NCBI GenBank assembly: GCA_000720805.1
Contig: JODI01000064.1
Coordinates: 1-52,094 of the forward strand
Source: Streptomyces violaceoruber
GTDB lineage: Bacteria > Actinomycetota > Actinomycetes > Streptomycetales > Streptomycetaceae
Direction: 5' to 3'
Length of the DNA: 52,094 nucleotides
This document shows, in pieces, positions 17,901 to 25,654 of the stretch. Numbering within the stretch: position 1 is the stretch's first letter; every line of letters begins with the position of its first letter. Made by a program: the position numbers and the translations under genes. Under the pieces are notes generated by a model that was not told the origin of the DNA, did not search any database, and was given only the letters and a program-made list of their open reading frames with translations.

Positions 17901-18292
17901 ACCGGACGTTCAGCCTCGTGAACCCCAACGACGACGGCGTCTCCCTCGACGCCATCGTCGACTGGCTCGCGCAGGACGGCAACGCCATCGAGCGGGTGGA
18001 CGACTACGCCGAGTGGTACCTGCGGTTCGAGGCGGCGATGCGCGCCCTGCCCGAGGCACAGCGGCAGTACACGGCGCTGCCCATCCGGCACGGCTTCGAG
18101 GAGCCCGAGGACCCGGTACCCGGATCCGTCATCCCCTCCGACCGGTTCCGCGCCGCCGTCCGGGTCGGCGCGATCGCCGGGCACGGGGACATCCCGAGCG
18201 TTACGCGCGACCTCGTCGCCAAGTACGCCCGGGACCTGAAGAACCTGATGCCAGCGGGGCGCCCCATGGACGGCGGCCACGCCAACCACTGA
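14900..18292 (+). CDS. KS-ACP-thioester reductase protein (AT-less PKS)
   Basis: 1130 residues from ATG 14900 (AGGAAGGG upstream). Ketosynthase ~14-440 with the full triad: Cys in TACSTS (~184), His in EAHGTGT (~320), His in KSNIGHAD (~361). It is followed by the KS-AT linker and directly by the post-AT element (VRLPSYPFAG), so no acyltransferase is present. ACP ~590-660 with GGDSLTS (Ser ~623). The C-terminal part from ~690 is a carboxylic-acid-reductase-type R domain: TLDKFLDA, NAD(P)H motif LTGANGYLGR (~728), Tyr-x3-Lys in GYATSKW (~900). The enzyme should extend an acyl chain once with in-trans malonyl loading and release it as an aldehyde or alcohol. Third-position GC is visibly higher than in its neighbours. 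Confidence 0.88.
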   Translation: MTTDEAAQHDLEQTVAVVGMSGRFPGAPDLDAYWANLRDGVCSLSTFTEKELLADGADPAELRNPAFVPAQGHLADADRFEAELFGFNRTEAAALDPQHRVLLETAWSALEDAGYAPLNAPSRTGVYMGGSSTEHALAAETDPALAASIGAIQMRILTDREFLAPWISYRLGLDGPSMMVQTACSTSLTAVHLAVQALLLGECDTALAGGVAIGAPRKEGYVYYQGGTSSPDGRCRPFDEKAAGTVPGSGVGVLVLRRLEDALADGDPVRAVIRGSAVTNDGAGKIGFTAPGVDQQTAAITEAWTAAGLEPSAAQYLEAHGTGTELGDRIELAAASAAFTARAGLDGGVGIALGSVKSNIGHADAAAGVAALIKTVLMLEHATLAPTVNVTSPMAALQDSPLRLVTETRPWPRRPDLPRLAGVTSVGMGGTNVHVVVQEAPPAREPRAKADARPTVLPLSARTEHQLALVASRLAARLREADAPALADVAHTLRTGRVGMPVRAYVVAAGVQEASDKLTALAEGHSDPVRDHSGEAWLRGEEVTWPALDGEVRRVRLPSYPFAGESYGALTLHGRADEAPAESAAPALGSELEAGVAELVIEALDLDGPAGLEKTYIEAGGDSLTSVHLAGRLRDELDIDVPIQLFLEPVTLKEMTIRIVEIKEGGEGAGRPARRGTAVRRPTFASVHGEGVTEVHAKDLTLDKFLDAHLLADAPALPRAEREPRTVLLTGANGYLGRFLALEWLRTLAPAGGRLIALVRGEDAAAARQRLDAAFDSGDPELVRTYEELAAVHLEVVAGDMAEPRLGLDEAVWDRLADEVDLIVHAGALVNHLLPYPHLFEANVVGTAEVVRLALTRRAKPITYISSVGVADSCRPALDEDTDVRVAIPALNGDGGYANGYATSKWAGEVLLREAHDLCGLPVTTFRSSMILAHSRYGGQLNVADVFSRLLFSVLATGVAPRSFYRADGERAHYDGLPVDFTAAAVLALGGVGTSEAPSGYRTFSLVNPNDDGVSLDAIVDWLAQDGNAIERVDDYAEWYLRFEAAMRALPEAQRQYTALPIRHGFEEPEDPVPGSVIPSDRFRAAVRVGAIAGHGDIPSVTRDLVAKYARDLKNLMPAGRPMDGGHANH

Positions 18293-18302
18293 CGTGCCGC
18301 CC

Positions 18303-18347
18303 GGGACGCGGGGCCGGGGTCATCCCCCGTCCCCGGCTCCGCGTCCC
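18303..18347 (+). terminator. Strong terminator after the KS-ACP-R gene
   Basis: 17-base arms (GGGACGCGGGGCCGGGG and CCCCGGCTCCGCGTCCC) pair with one mismatch around an 11-base loop. It begins ten bases after the stop codon and closes the left transcription unit. Confidence 0.75.
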
Positions 18348-18361
18348 GCAGTACAGCCCAG

Positions 18362-18700
18362 GTGGATTCTCGATCCGGCCGCTCTCCATCTGGACGCGGG
18401 CGCCGCCGAATCCGAGCCGGACGCGCCGCGGATGGTCGAATGCCCTACCAGGGACGAGCAGTACGCGGTGGGCCGTACCCAAATGACGGCAGAGTTCAGT
18501 GGCGTCCTGCCACGGCCGCATCAGCGGGAACGCCGTCACACCGCCGAGCGGCGAAGGAAGTCCAACCCCGATCTCGTGCGCACGGCCCAGTCGATCAGCA
18601 GGCGCCAATTCTCCGACGCCGTTCTCCAGCCTGGTGGCGGAGGACGGCGTCGGCCCGCTTTACCACGCCGAACGCTGTCCGACGCCTTCAACGTCGGAAT
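18362..18700 (-). pseudogene. Relic of a second capreomycidine synthase (C-terminal part)
   Basis: The minus strand reads PSPLGGVTAFPLMRPW, DATELCRHLG and VLLVPGRAFDHPRRVRLGFGGARVQ. This aligns almost residue for residue with the C terminus of the intact capreomycidine synthase at 20081-21199 (PLPLGGVTAFPQLRPW ... LLVPGRAFDHPCRVRLGFGG). Upstream pieces in shifted frames (RLLIDWAVR, RLENG) match the preceding segment, so at least two frameshifts are present. The nucleotide match is only partial, so it is an older or foreign paralogue rather than a recent copy. It lies in antisense right behind the terminator. Confidence 0.7.
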
Positions 18701-18937
18701 GTATGACGCCCCCAGTACGAACTGTTGGCCTACATTACTCACCGCCACATTGTCATTGCTCTCAGTACGCCGACTCTCCCAGCGGTGCTGCAGAGGTGGC
18801 GGTCCCCGGCGCGTCCGTGAGACGGCTGCAGGGTGTCTTTACCGGTAGTTCGTTGAATCCCGGCGATGGTGTGGGTCGGCGGCAGGTCAGGCTGGTGATA
18901 GGCCGGTGGTCGGAGTCAACTGGCTCGGGGGCTGAAG

Positions 18938-19631
18938 ATGACTGCTCGCCGTCCGTGTTCGCCTGCGCCGGGGCCGTTGGCGGAGTACGCGGCCCGGTTC
19001 GATGACCTCTTCTTCGGCCTGGCACAGCGGCGGGGAATTCGTGAGTACCCGACCGGGCTGCCGGCGCCGTCAGGTCAACGACCGGCGGCTTGAACTGCTG
19101 CGTCAGCAGCCGGCGACGACTCCGCACGACGGCGGGGTCATCGTGATCGACGACTGAGGGGACCGCAAGGACGGCACGGCGACCGCGCATGTGGGCCGGC
19201 AGTGGCTGGGCCGGTACGGCAAGACCGACAACGGCATCGTCGTGATGACCACGGTGTGGACCGACGGCCGCGTGTACTGCCCGCTGCACGCACAGGCGTA
19301 CACGCCCGCCCACCACTTCGCCCGCGGCCGGTCCGACCCGGCCCTCCGCACCAAGCCGCAGCTGTCCGCCGCCCTCGCGGCCCGGGCCGAAGAGGCGGGC
19401 TTCGCCTGTCGGACCGTGGTCGCCGACTGCTCCTACTCCGTCAGCGACGACCGGTACCTCGCGCTGCGCGACGCCGGCCTTCCCTACGTCGTGGCGCACA
19501 AGCCGCACCGCGGCACCTGGGCCCGGGCCAACAGCCCTGTGGTGAAGAGCAAGCCGAAACCGATCCAGTACTGGCCCGACATCGTCGAGGGGTACCTCCC
19601 CGGAACATGCCTCACACTCGAACCGCCCTGA
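18938..19631 (+). pseudogene. IS701-family transposase, broken
   Basis: From ATG 18938 the frame gives LAEYAARFDDLFFGLAQRR and REYPTGLPAPSG. A deletion and frame change lead to DRRLELLRQQPATTPHDGG and VIVIDD, where TGA replaces the expected Ser codon, then GDRKDGTATAHVGRQWLGRYGK...VADCSYSVSDD...HKPHRGTWARA. These are IS701 transposase motifs. The C-terminal third is replaced by an unrelated tail. The element is inactive and separates the left and right biosynthetic blocks. Confidence 0.8.
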
Positions 19632-20080
19632 CTTGCAACACCACTTGAAGATCGGTGGTGTCCGGAGCGTGCCGCTCACCACGCTACGGAAGTCCTCTTC
19701 TTCCGCGATGTCGGTTATCGACAGATGGGGCACCCGACTCGTCGAGGCATGGGCAGCAATGCAGATCCCGCAGCGGGCAATATCTGTCAACTGCCCATAT
19801 CAGAGAGGACGTACATTGCTCCATAGAAGACCTCGCACCCTCGGTCCAGGAGTTCGAGAAATCGACAGTCATTGGGCCAGAGACGCGAGATCAGCATCTC
19901 TGCCGAACTGAATCTATTTACCTCTTGTGATCTCTCTATGGAGTCGCGGCCCGGATGGCCATTGATCACTGGCCGGGGGGATGCTTCGTTTCCTGGCGAG
20001 CACATTGAGCAACGAGAGTCAGACATCCCCACGAGCCGTTTCGTTGTTCTTGGATCGCGAGGATAAGGTTCTGGAGAACG
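19632..20080. promoter_or_regulatory. Leader region of the capreomycidine operon
   Basis: About 450 bases with no convincing gene. GC is lower than in the surroundings, especially 19780-20060. As the genes from 20081 to 22254 overlap or nearly overlap, the promoter for at least that set must be here. I see no clear inverted-repeat operator. Confidence 0.4.
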
Positions 20081-21199
20081 ATGAATTTTGATGGGGCATT
20101 GCTCGAAGACTGGATGCGCGACCACTATCATGACGCTGCGGTAGACATAGGCTCGAGTGGGGTTCTTGACTACTCGTTCGGGCAGGTGCGACAACTCGCC
20201 GGCATCGAGCCTGGTGATTTGGACGAGATCGTTTTCCGGGACAGTCCTTGCCTGGGCCGGGACGACCTGCGCGAGGCCATCGCCTCACGCTGGGGGGACG
20301 GTGACGCGCGCAGGGTGATGCTGACGCACGGCGGCAGCGAGGCCATCTACGTCGCGCTCCAGACCATCCTTGAGCCAGGTGACCAAGTCGTCGCCCTACA
20401 CCCGGCCTACCACTCGCATGTATCCGTCGCAGAGTCCATGGGGTGCGAAGTTCTGCGCTGGCGCCTGCGCGAGGAGGACAAATTCCGGCCTGACGTGGAG
20501 GAACTTGCGAGGCTCGTCACTGCGCGCACAAAGGTTATTGTGGTCAACTTTCCGCACAACCCGACCGGCGCGACACTCGACCTTGCTGGTTTCCGTCGCC
20601 TGCTCGAGATTGCTGACAATGTTGGCGCCTATCTCCTGTGGGACGGCGCTTTCACGGACCTGGTCTACGATGACGCACCGCTGCCGGACCCCGGACTGAC
20701 CTATCCGCGCACTGTGTCGATCGGAACCTTTTCAAAAGCTTTTGGTCTACCCGGCATGCGTTTCGGGTGGTGCATGGCGGACCCGGAGATGTTGCGGGCG
20801 ATGACCAACCTGCGCGACCGCATCACCCTCAGCCTCTCTCCACTGGTCGAGTTCATCGCGCTGCGCGTCGTACACCGCGCAGACGTCTTCATCGCTCCCA
20901 GGCTGAAGAACGCCAAGGCCAACCGAAGCCTGTTGGCCGACTGGGCCGCGCGGCACGAGGATCGTGTCGACCTCCCGCTGCCTCTCGGCGGAGTGACAGC
21001 GTTCCCGCAACTGCGCCCGTGGCGGGACACGACCGAGCTTTGCCGTCGGCTGGGAGAGACAAGCAACATGCTGCTCGTGCCCGGCCGGGCATTCGACCAC
21101 CCGTGCCGCGTCCGGCTCGGTTTCGGCGGCGATCGCAGCCAACTAAGCAAAGGCCTGGACATTTTGAGCGCTGAGTTCGCCGCGAGTGCCCAGCCGTGA
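20081..21199 (+). CDS. Capreomycidine synthase (VioD-like PLP enzyme)
   Basis: 372 residues from ATG 20081 with CTGGAGA upstream. Fold-type I aminotransferase family. It shares with VioD the blocks HGGSEAIYVAL, PAYHSHVSVAESMGC, RWRLR, NFPHNPTGA (Asn160), GTFSKAFGLPGMRFGW with the PLP Lys at 219, and LSPLVEFIA. In viomycin biosynthesis VioD cyclises (3S)-3-hydroxy-Arg to (2S,3R)-capreomycidine by a PLP-dependent replacement at C3. The following gene encodes the matching Arg hydroxylase and overlaps or nearly overlaps it, as expected for the pair. A histidinol-phosphate-type aminotransferase is the alternative, but the VioD-specific blocks and neighbour argue against it. Confidence 0.88.
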   Translation: MNFDGALLEDWMRDHYHDAAVDIGSSGVLDYSFGQVRQLAGIEPGDLDEIVFRDSPCLGRDDLREAIASRWGDGDARRVMLTHGGSEAIYVALQTILEPGDQVVALHPAYHSHVSVAESMGCEVLRWRLREEDKFRPDVEELARLVTARTKVIVVNFPHNPTGATLDLAGFRRLLEIADNVGAYLLWDGAFTDLVYDDAPLPDPGLTYPRTVSIGTFSKAFGLPGMRFGWCMADPEMLRAMTNLRDRITLSLSPLVEFIALRVVHRADVFIAPRLKNAKANRSLLADWAARHEDRVDLPLPLGGVTAFPQLRPWRDTTELCRRLGETSNMLLVPGRAFDHPCRVRLGFGGDRSQLSKGLDILSAEFAASAQP

Positions 21200-21222
21200 G
21201 TCGGAAAGGAACCCTGACGAGT

Positions 21223-22254
21223 ATGCAGAGCATTGAACTCTCGGACGTTGAGTCACAGACAGTCAACGAAGTACTCGCTTCGCTCACGGCGAAGTTCCAC
21301 TCGATCACTGACCCGGAGTTCGTCCGGCAGTGCGCGGTGTACGCACACGAGCTGCCGCAGCGGCTGCGAGCGGAGTTGAACGCGTTCCGCCTGGAGGCTT
21401 CCGGTGGGGTGCTGTCCATCCGCGGCTTCCGGATTGACGACGTTGCCATCGGGCCCACTCCCGAGCACTGGCGTACCCACGTTGGCCGGGCGTCCACGCT
21501 CCCCGCGGAGGTGTACTTCATGCTCTGCGCATCCCTGCTGGGCGACCCCATCGCCTGGGCGACGCAGCAGGACGGCCGGATCATGCACGACATCTTTCCG
21601 ATCAAGGGTCACGAAAACGAGCAGCTTGGCTCGGGCAGCGAGGAACTGCTGACCTGGCACACCGAGGAGGCCTTCCACCCGCTGCGGGCCGACTACCTCG
21701 GCCTGGCCTGTCTGCGCAACCACGACCGGGTGGCAACGACCTTCGCCTCGGTCGACGACCTCAAGCTCACTGATGAGATCAGGGACCTGCTCTGTCAGGA
21801 GCGGTACCCGATCAAGCCCGACCGCTCGCATCTGCCGCACCACGACGAAGACGACCGGGAGATGTCGACGCGCGAACGCGAGCTGCTCTCGCGCAGCTAT
21901 GAATGGATCACGGCCAAGGACAGCAATCCCGACCGAGTCGCAATCCTCTTCGGCGACCGCGAAGCACCCTATCTGTGCATCGATCCATTCTTCATGGAGG
22001 ACGCATACGCCGTCCCGGACAGCGCCCGCGCGATGAAGGCCATCGTCGCGGAGGTCGATCGCAACGTACGAGATTACGTGCTCGAACCGGGTGAACTGCT
22101 CTTCCTGGACAACTACAAGATCGTGCACGGCAGGGTGCCATTCACTGCCCGCTTCGACGGCACGGACCGCTGGCTCAAGAGGCTGAACGTGGCGCGCGAC
22201 CTGCGGAAGTCGCGTGATCGCAGAATCAGCCACGACGCGCGAGTGATCTATTGA
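21223..22254 (+). CDS. L-arginine 3-hydroxylase, Fe(II)/2-oxoglutarate dependent (VioC-like)
   Basis: 343 residues from ATG 21223; a GTG at 21196 overlapping the previous stop (GTGA) is a possible coupled start. Clavaminate-synthase-like oxygenase. The iron ligands are His146 and Glu148 in WHTEEAFHP and His302 in VHGRVPF; Arg316 in DRWLKRLN is placed to bind 2-oxoglutarate, with the same His-to-Arg spacing as in VioC. Shared blocks with VioC include WATQQDGR, FPIKG and RADYLGL. VioC makes (2S,3S)-3-hydroxyarginine from free L-Arg, which VioD then cyclises. A different basic amino acid as substrate cannot be excluded. Confidence 0.88.
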   Translation: MQSIELSDVESQTVNEVLASLTAKFHSITDPEFVRQCAVYAHELPQRLRAELNAFRLEASGGVLSIRGFRIDDVAIGPTPEHWRTHVGRASTLPAEVYFMLCASLLGDPIAWATQQDGRIMHDIFPIKGHENEQLGSGSEELLTWHTEEAFHPLRADYLGLACLRNHDRVATTFASVDDLKLTDEIRDLLCQERYPIKPDRSHLPHHDEDDREMSTRERELLSRSYEWITAKDSNPDRVAILFGDREAPYLCIDPFFMEDAYAVPDSARAMKAIVAEVDRNVRDYVLEPGELLFLDNYKIVHGRVPFTARFDGTDRWLKRLNVARDLRKSRDRRISHDARVIY

Positions 22255-22319
22255 CGACCTACAGCGCCTCGGCCCTCGCGGCCGGACGGACCCTACCCGG
22301 AAACGACTGGGAGACGTCA

Positions 22320-25300
22320 GTGTCGACTACCCAAGACTCTGCGATGCAACCGAAAGACAACGAGAACCTCCGCGTTGACAGGGATTTCCCCCTTTCCCCG
22401 GCACAGGAGCGGATCTGGGTCTCCGAGCAGCTCGCCGATGCGGGCTCGCACTACGGGACCCCGGTTGTCTTCGCTCTGCGCGGCGAGCTGGACCTCGGGC
22501 TGCTTGAGGTGGCTCTGACCCATATCGTTGAGCGGCACGATGTGCTGCACTCTGTGGTGTCCATCGCGTCTGGCTCGCCCCGGTTCGTCGTCGTCCCCGC
22601 ACGCCCCGTAAGGCTCGATCCACAGGATGTGGCCTCGGAGCAGGAGATGACTGAGCGGGTGAGCGCCGCGACGGCAGCTCCGTTCGACCTCTTGCATGGG
22701 CCGCTCGTGCGGTTCGGCTTGTACCGCCTTGGTCCCGCCGATCACCGCCTGCTGGTGGACGTACATCACCTGATCTTCGACGGAGTCTCGGCCGGCGTGT
22801 TGGTCCAGGAGCTTGCCGAACTTCTTGCCGCGGGGGCCGAGGGCCGCACACCCGAGCTCCCCGTGCTGCCCTTCACCTACGGGCGGTACGCCGTCGCGCA
22901 ACGTCGCTCGCTCGACGAGGGCCTGTTGGACAGTCAGGTCGAGCACTGGTGCACCCAGCTCAGGGACGCGTCCTTCGCACTTGAGCTGCCCACCGATTAC
23001 CAGCGTCCCTCACGCATGAGCTTCCATGGCGCCAGCCACTCCTTCACATTGCCGGCTTCGCTGCGCGTCGAACTCGCGGCGGCGGCCCGCCGCTGGAGCG
23101 TCACCCCCTACGCGGTCATGCTCGCTGGCTGGGCTGCCGTTCTCGGCCGCTACGCAGGCCAAGAGGACCTGGTGGTGGGCACCCCCATGGCCGGTCGGAC
23201 CGAGCCGGGCACCGAGGACATGATCGGCATGTTCGTCAATGTCCTGGCCCTCCGGGTACGCCCGGAGCTAGATCAGACCTTCCACGGCCTGGTCAACCAG
23301 ACACGGCGGGCTTCCATCGAAGGTCTCGCCCATCAGGAAGCGCCGATCGAGAAGGTCATCGAGCGACTTCGTCCGCCACGCGACCCGAGCCGCAATCCAC
23401 TGTTCCAGACGGCGTTCATCTACGACGAGGCGCTTGAGGAGTCCGTACGCGTCGCGGGACTGACGATCGAGGGCGCCGCACCGCCGCCGCGCACCGCCAG
23501 CAAACTTGACCTGAGTATCGAGGTCGTTGAGCGGGACGGCCGACTCGAAGCGGAAATCGAGTACGCGACCGATCTGTTCGCGCCGGAGACGATCCGCCGC
23601 ATCGCAACGCACTACACCACCTTCCTCGCCAACGCGGTCCGCTCGCCGAACCGACCGCTGTGCGAGATTCCACTGGCCTCAAAGGAGGAGCACGCTCTGC
23701 TGGTCACGCAGCAGAGCGGAGACGGCGCATCATACGATCCCGTCGTCCTCCCCTCGCTCTTCGAGGCCCAGGTCGAGCGGCGCCCCGACGCATGCGCGGT
23801 CTCCTGCGGCGAATTGCGGTGGAGCTACCGACAACTCAACGAGCGGGCCAACCGGCTTGCCAGAGCTCTGGTTGCCCGCGGAATGGGACCCGAGAAGCTG
23901 GTCGGGGTCGCGTTGCCCAGCGGCCCGCTCCTCGTCCTGGCCATCCTCGCGATCAGCAAGGCGGGTGCCGCGTTCCTACCGCTCGACCCGGCCTATCCGG
24001 CCAAGCGAATCGAGTACATCGTCGGCGACGCGCGTCCCGCCCTGCTGCTGACCGATGCCGCCGGCGCCACGGCCCAGCCCTGGACGATGCCGATCCTGGT
24101 CCTCGACGAACAGCAGACCGGGCGTGACGCGGACGCGGACGCATCGAACCTCTCCGACGCACAGCGGTCGCACCCACTCACCCTCGCGCACCCGGCATAC
24201 GTCATTTACACCTCCGGTTCGACCGGAACACCGAAGGGCGTGACGGTCACGCACGAGGGCCTCGCCGGGCTCTCCGGCGCGCAGATCGAGGCATTCGGCG
24301 TACGGTCCGACAGCAGGGTCCTGCAATTCGCCAGTCCGAGTTTCGACGCCTCCGTCTCGGAGCTCTGTATGGCCCTGCTCAGCGGCGCCACGGCGGTGTT
24401 CGTCCCGGGCCTTCACGACTTCGTCGGGGGTTCGTTCGAAGCAGTGCTTGTCCGAGAGGCTGTGACGCACATAACCCTGCCGCCCTCGGTGCTCTCCTCG
24501 CTCTCCCCCGACGAGGACCTGCCCGCGGACCTGACCATCGTGGTTGCCGGGGAAAGCCTGACCGCCGACCTCGCCGCACGCTGGTCCGGGCGTTGCAGTG
24601 TGTTCAACGCTTACGGGCCTACCGAGGCCACGGTGTGCGCAACGCTGATCGGCCCGCTGACGGGGAACGAGGGGAACGAACCGCCACCCATCGGCCGGCC
24701 GATCGCCGACACCCGGATCTTCGTCCTGGACGAGGGCCTGCGGCCGCTGCCGGTGGGCGTGGCGGGCGAGCTGTACCTCGGCGGCGCTGGGCTGGCCCGC
24801 GGATATCTCAGCCGACCCGACCTCACTGCGGCCGGCTTCGTTGCCTGTCCCTTCGGTCCGGCCGGGGGGCGGATGTATCGCACCGGAGATCGGGCCCGCT
24901 GGCGTGACGACGGGACTCTTGAGTTCGTCGGGCGCCGGGACGACCAGGTCAAGATGAACGGCTTCCGGATCGAGCTCGGCGAGATCGAGAACGTGATCGC
25001 AGCGCACCCAGGTGTGGAACAGACCGCCGTCGTGGTACGCGAAGACAGGCCGGGGCTGCGGCAAGTCGTCGCCTACGTAGTGGCCCAGGCGCCCAACGAG
25101 GAGATCCTCGCCCACGCCGCGTCACAGTTGCCCGGTTACATGCTCCCGTCTGCCGTGGTGCGCTTGCAGAACCTGCCGTTGACCACGAACGGCAAGGTGG
25201 ACCGGCGTAACCTGCCTGCCCCGGATGAGCGTGCATCTGTCACCGATCGCAGCCCGGGCACCGCGCGCGAGCAGCAACTGTGCAAGCTGATCGGCGAGGT

Positions 25301-25523
25301 GCTTGACCTCGCTGCGGTCGGTGTGGAGGAGAGCTTCTTCGAACTCGGTGGCCAGTCTCTGCACGCGGTGCGTCTGCTGAGCCGGATCCGCAGTGTCATG
25401 GGTGTGGAGATCGGTATCAAGACCCTGTTCCAGGCGCCTACCGCGGCGTTGCTCGCGGCGCAGATCGACTCTGGTCGGATCGCCGTCATCACCCGGCCGG
25501 CACTCCTCCCGACGGTCCGCTGA
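22320..25523 (+). CDS. NRPS C-A-PCP module, Tyr-like code
   Basis: 1067 residues from GTG 22320, preceded by GGGAG; TTG 22251 overlapping the upstream stop is the alternative start. C domain (~20-445) with intact VHHLIFDG near 149. A domain (~480-960): A3 YTSGSTGTPKG near 630, A4 FDASVSEL, A5 NAYGPTEAT, A8 GRRDDQVKMNGFRIE, A10 Lys in TNGKVDRR. Code residues read D-A-S-T-V-A-A-V-C-K, which I recall as a tyrosine/beta-hydroxytyrosine signature. PCP with ELGGQSLHA (Ser ~1013). There is no epimerase or thioesterase. A Tyr unit is notable because a P450 of the kind that beta-hydroxylates carrier-bound residues sits at the left end of the locus. Confidence 0.9.
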   Translation: MSTTQDSAMQPKDNENLRVDRDFPLSPAQERIWVSEQLADAGSHYGTPVVFALRGELDLGLLEVALTHIVERHDVLHSVVSIASGSPRFVVVPARPVRLDPQDVASEQEMTERVSAATAAPFDLLHGPLVRFGLYRLGPADHRLLVDVHHLIFDGVSAGVLVQELAELLAAGAEGRTPELPVLPFTYGRYAVAQRRSLDEGLLDSQVEHWCTQLRDASFALELPTDYQRPSRMSFHGASHSFTLPASLRVELAAAARRWSVTPYAVMLAGWAAVLGRYAGQEDLVVGTPMAGRTEPGTEDMIGMFVNVLALRVRPELDQTFHGLVNQTRRASIEGLAHQEAPIEKVIERLRPPRDPSRNPLFQTAFIYDEALEESVRVAGLTIEGAAPPPRTASKLDLSIEVVERDGRLEAEIEYATDLFAPETIRRIATHYTTFLANAVRSPNRPLCEIPLASKEEHALLVTQQSGDGASYDPVVLPSLFEAQVERRPDACAVSCGELRWSYRQLNERANRLARALVARGMGPEKLVGVALPSGPLLVLAILAISKAGAAFLPLDPAYPAKRIEYIVGDARPALLLTDAAGATAQPWTMPILVLDEQQTGRDADADASNLSDAQRSHPLTLAHPAYVIYTSGSTGTPKGVTVTHEGLAGLSGAQIEAFGVRSDSRVLQFASPSFDASVSELCMALLSGATAVFVPGLHDFVGGSFEAVLVREAVTHITLPPSVLSSLSPDEDLPADLTIVVAGESLTADLAARWSGRCSVFNAYGPTEATVCATLIGPLTGNEGNEPPPIGRPIADTRIFVLDEGLRPLPVGVAGELYLGGAGLARGYLSRPDLTAAGFVACPFGPAGGRMYRTGDRARWRDDGTLEFVGRRDDQVKMNGFRIELGEIENVIAAHPGVEQTAVVVREDRPGLRQVVAYVVAQAPNEEILAHAASQLPGYMLPSAVVRLQNLPLTTNGKVDRRNLPAPDERASVTDRSPGTAREQQLCKLIGEVLDLAAVGVEESFFELGGQSLHAVRLLSRIRSVMGVEIGIKTLFQAPTAALLAAQIDSGRIAVITRPALLPTVR

Positions 25524-25654
25524 CCCACGGCGGGCGCCGGATGACTTCCGCGAGGTCGGATGGGCCCGCACAGAGCAGTAGGGATCTCAATGATTGTGTC
25601 AAGCCGTTTGTGTGACCGATCCTCCCGTACCGCCGACATTATGTGGGACCAGTC

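Noticed and set aside
15008..18289. Very long open frame antisense to the KS-ACP-R gene (over 1000 codons)
   Set aside because: It mirrors the extreme GC3 of the sense gene, shows no domain pattern, and is rich in Arg, Gly and Val. It is a shadow of the real gene.
19633..20080. Small genes upstream of the capreomycidine synthase on either strand
   Set aside because: The open frames have no ribosome site, no family pattern and codon use unlike neighbouring genes.
20081..22254. Viomycin or capreomycin biosynthetic cluster
   Set aside because: Only the VioC/VioD pair is shared. The Dap, beta-Lys, ureidodehydroalanine and resistance genes are missing, and the NRPS layout differs.
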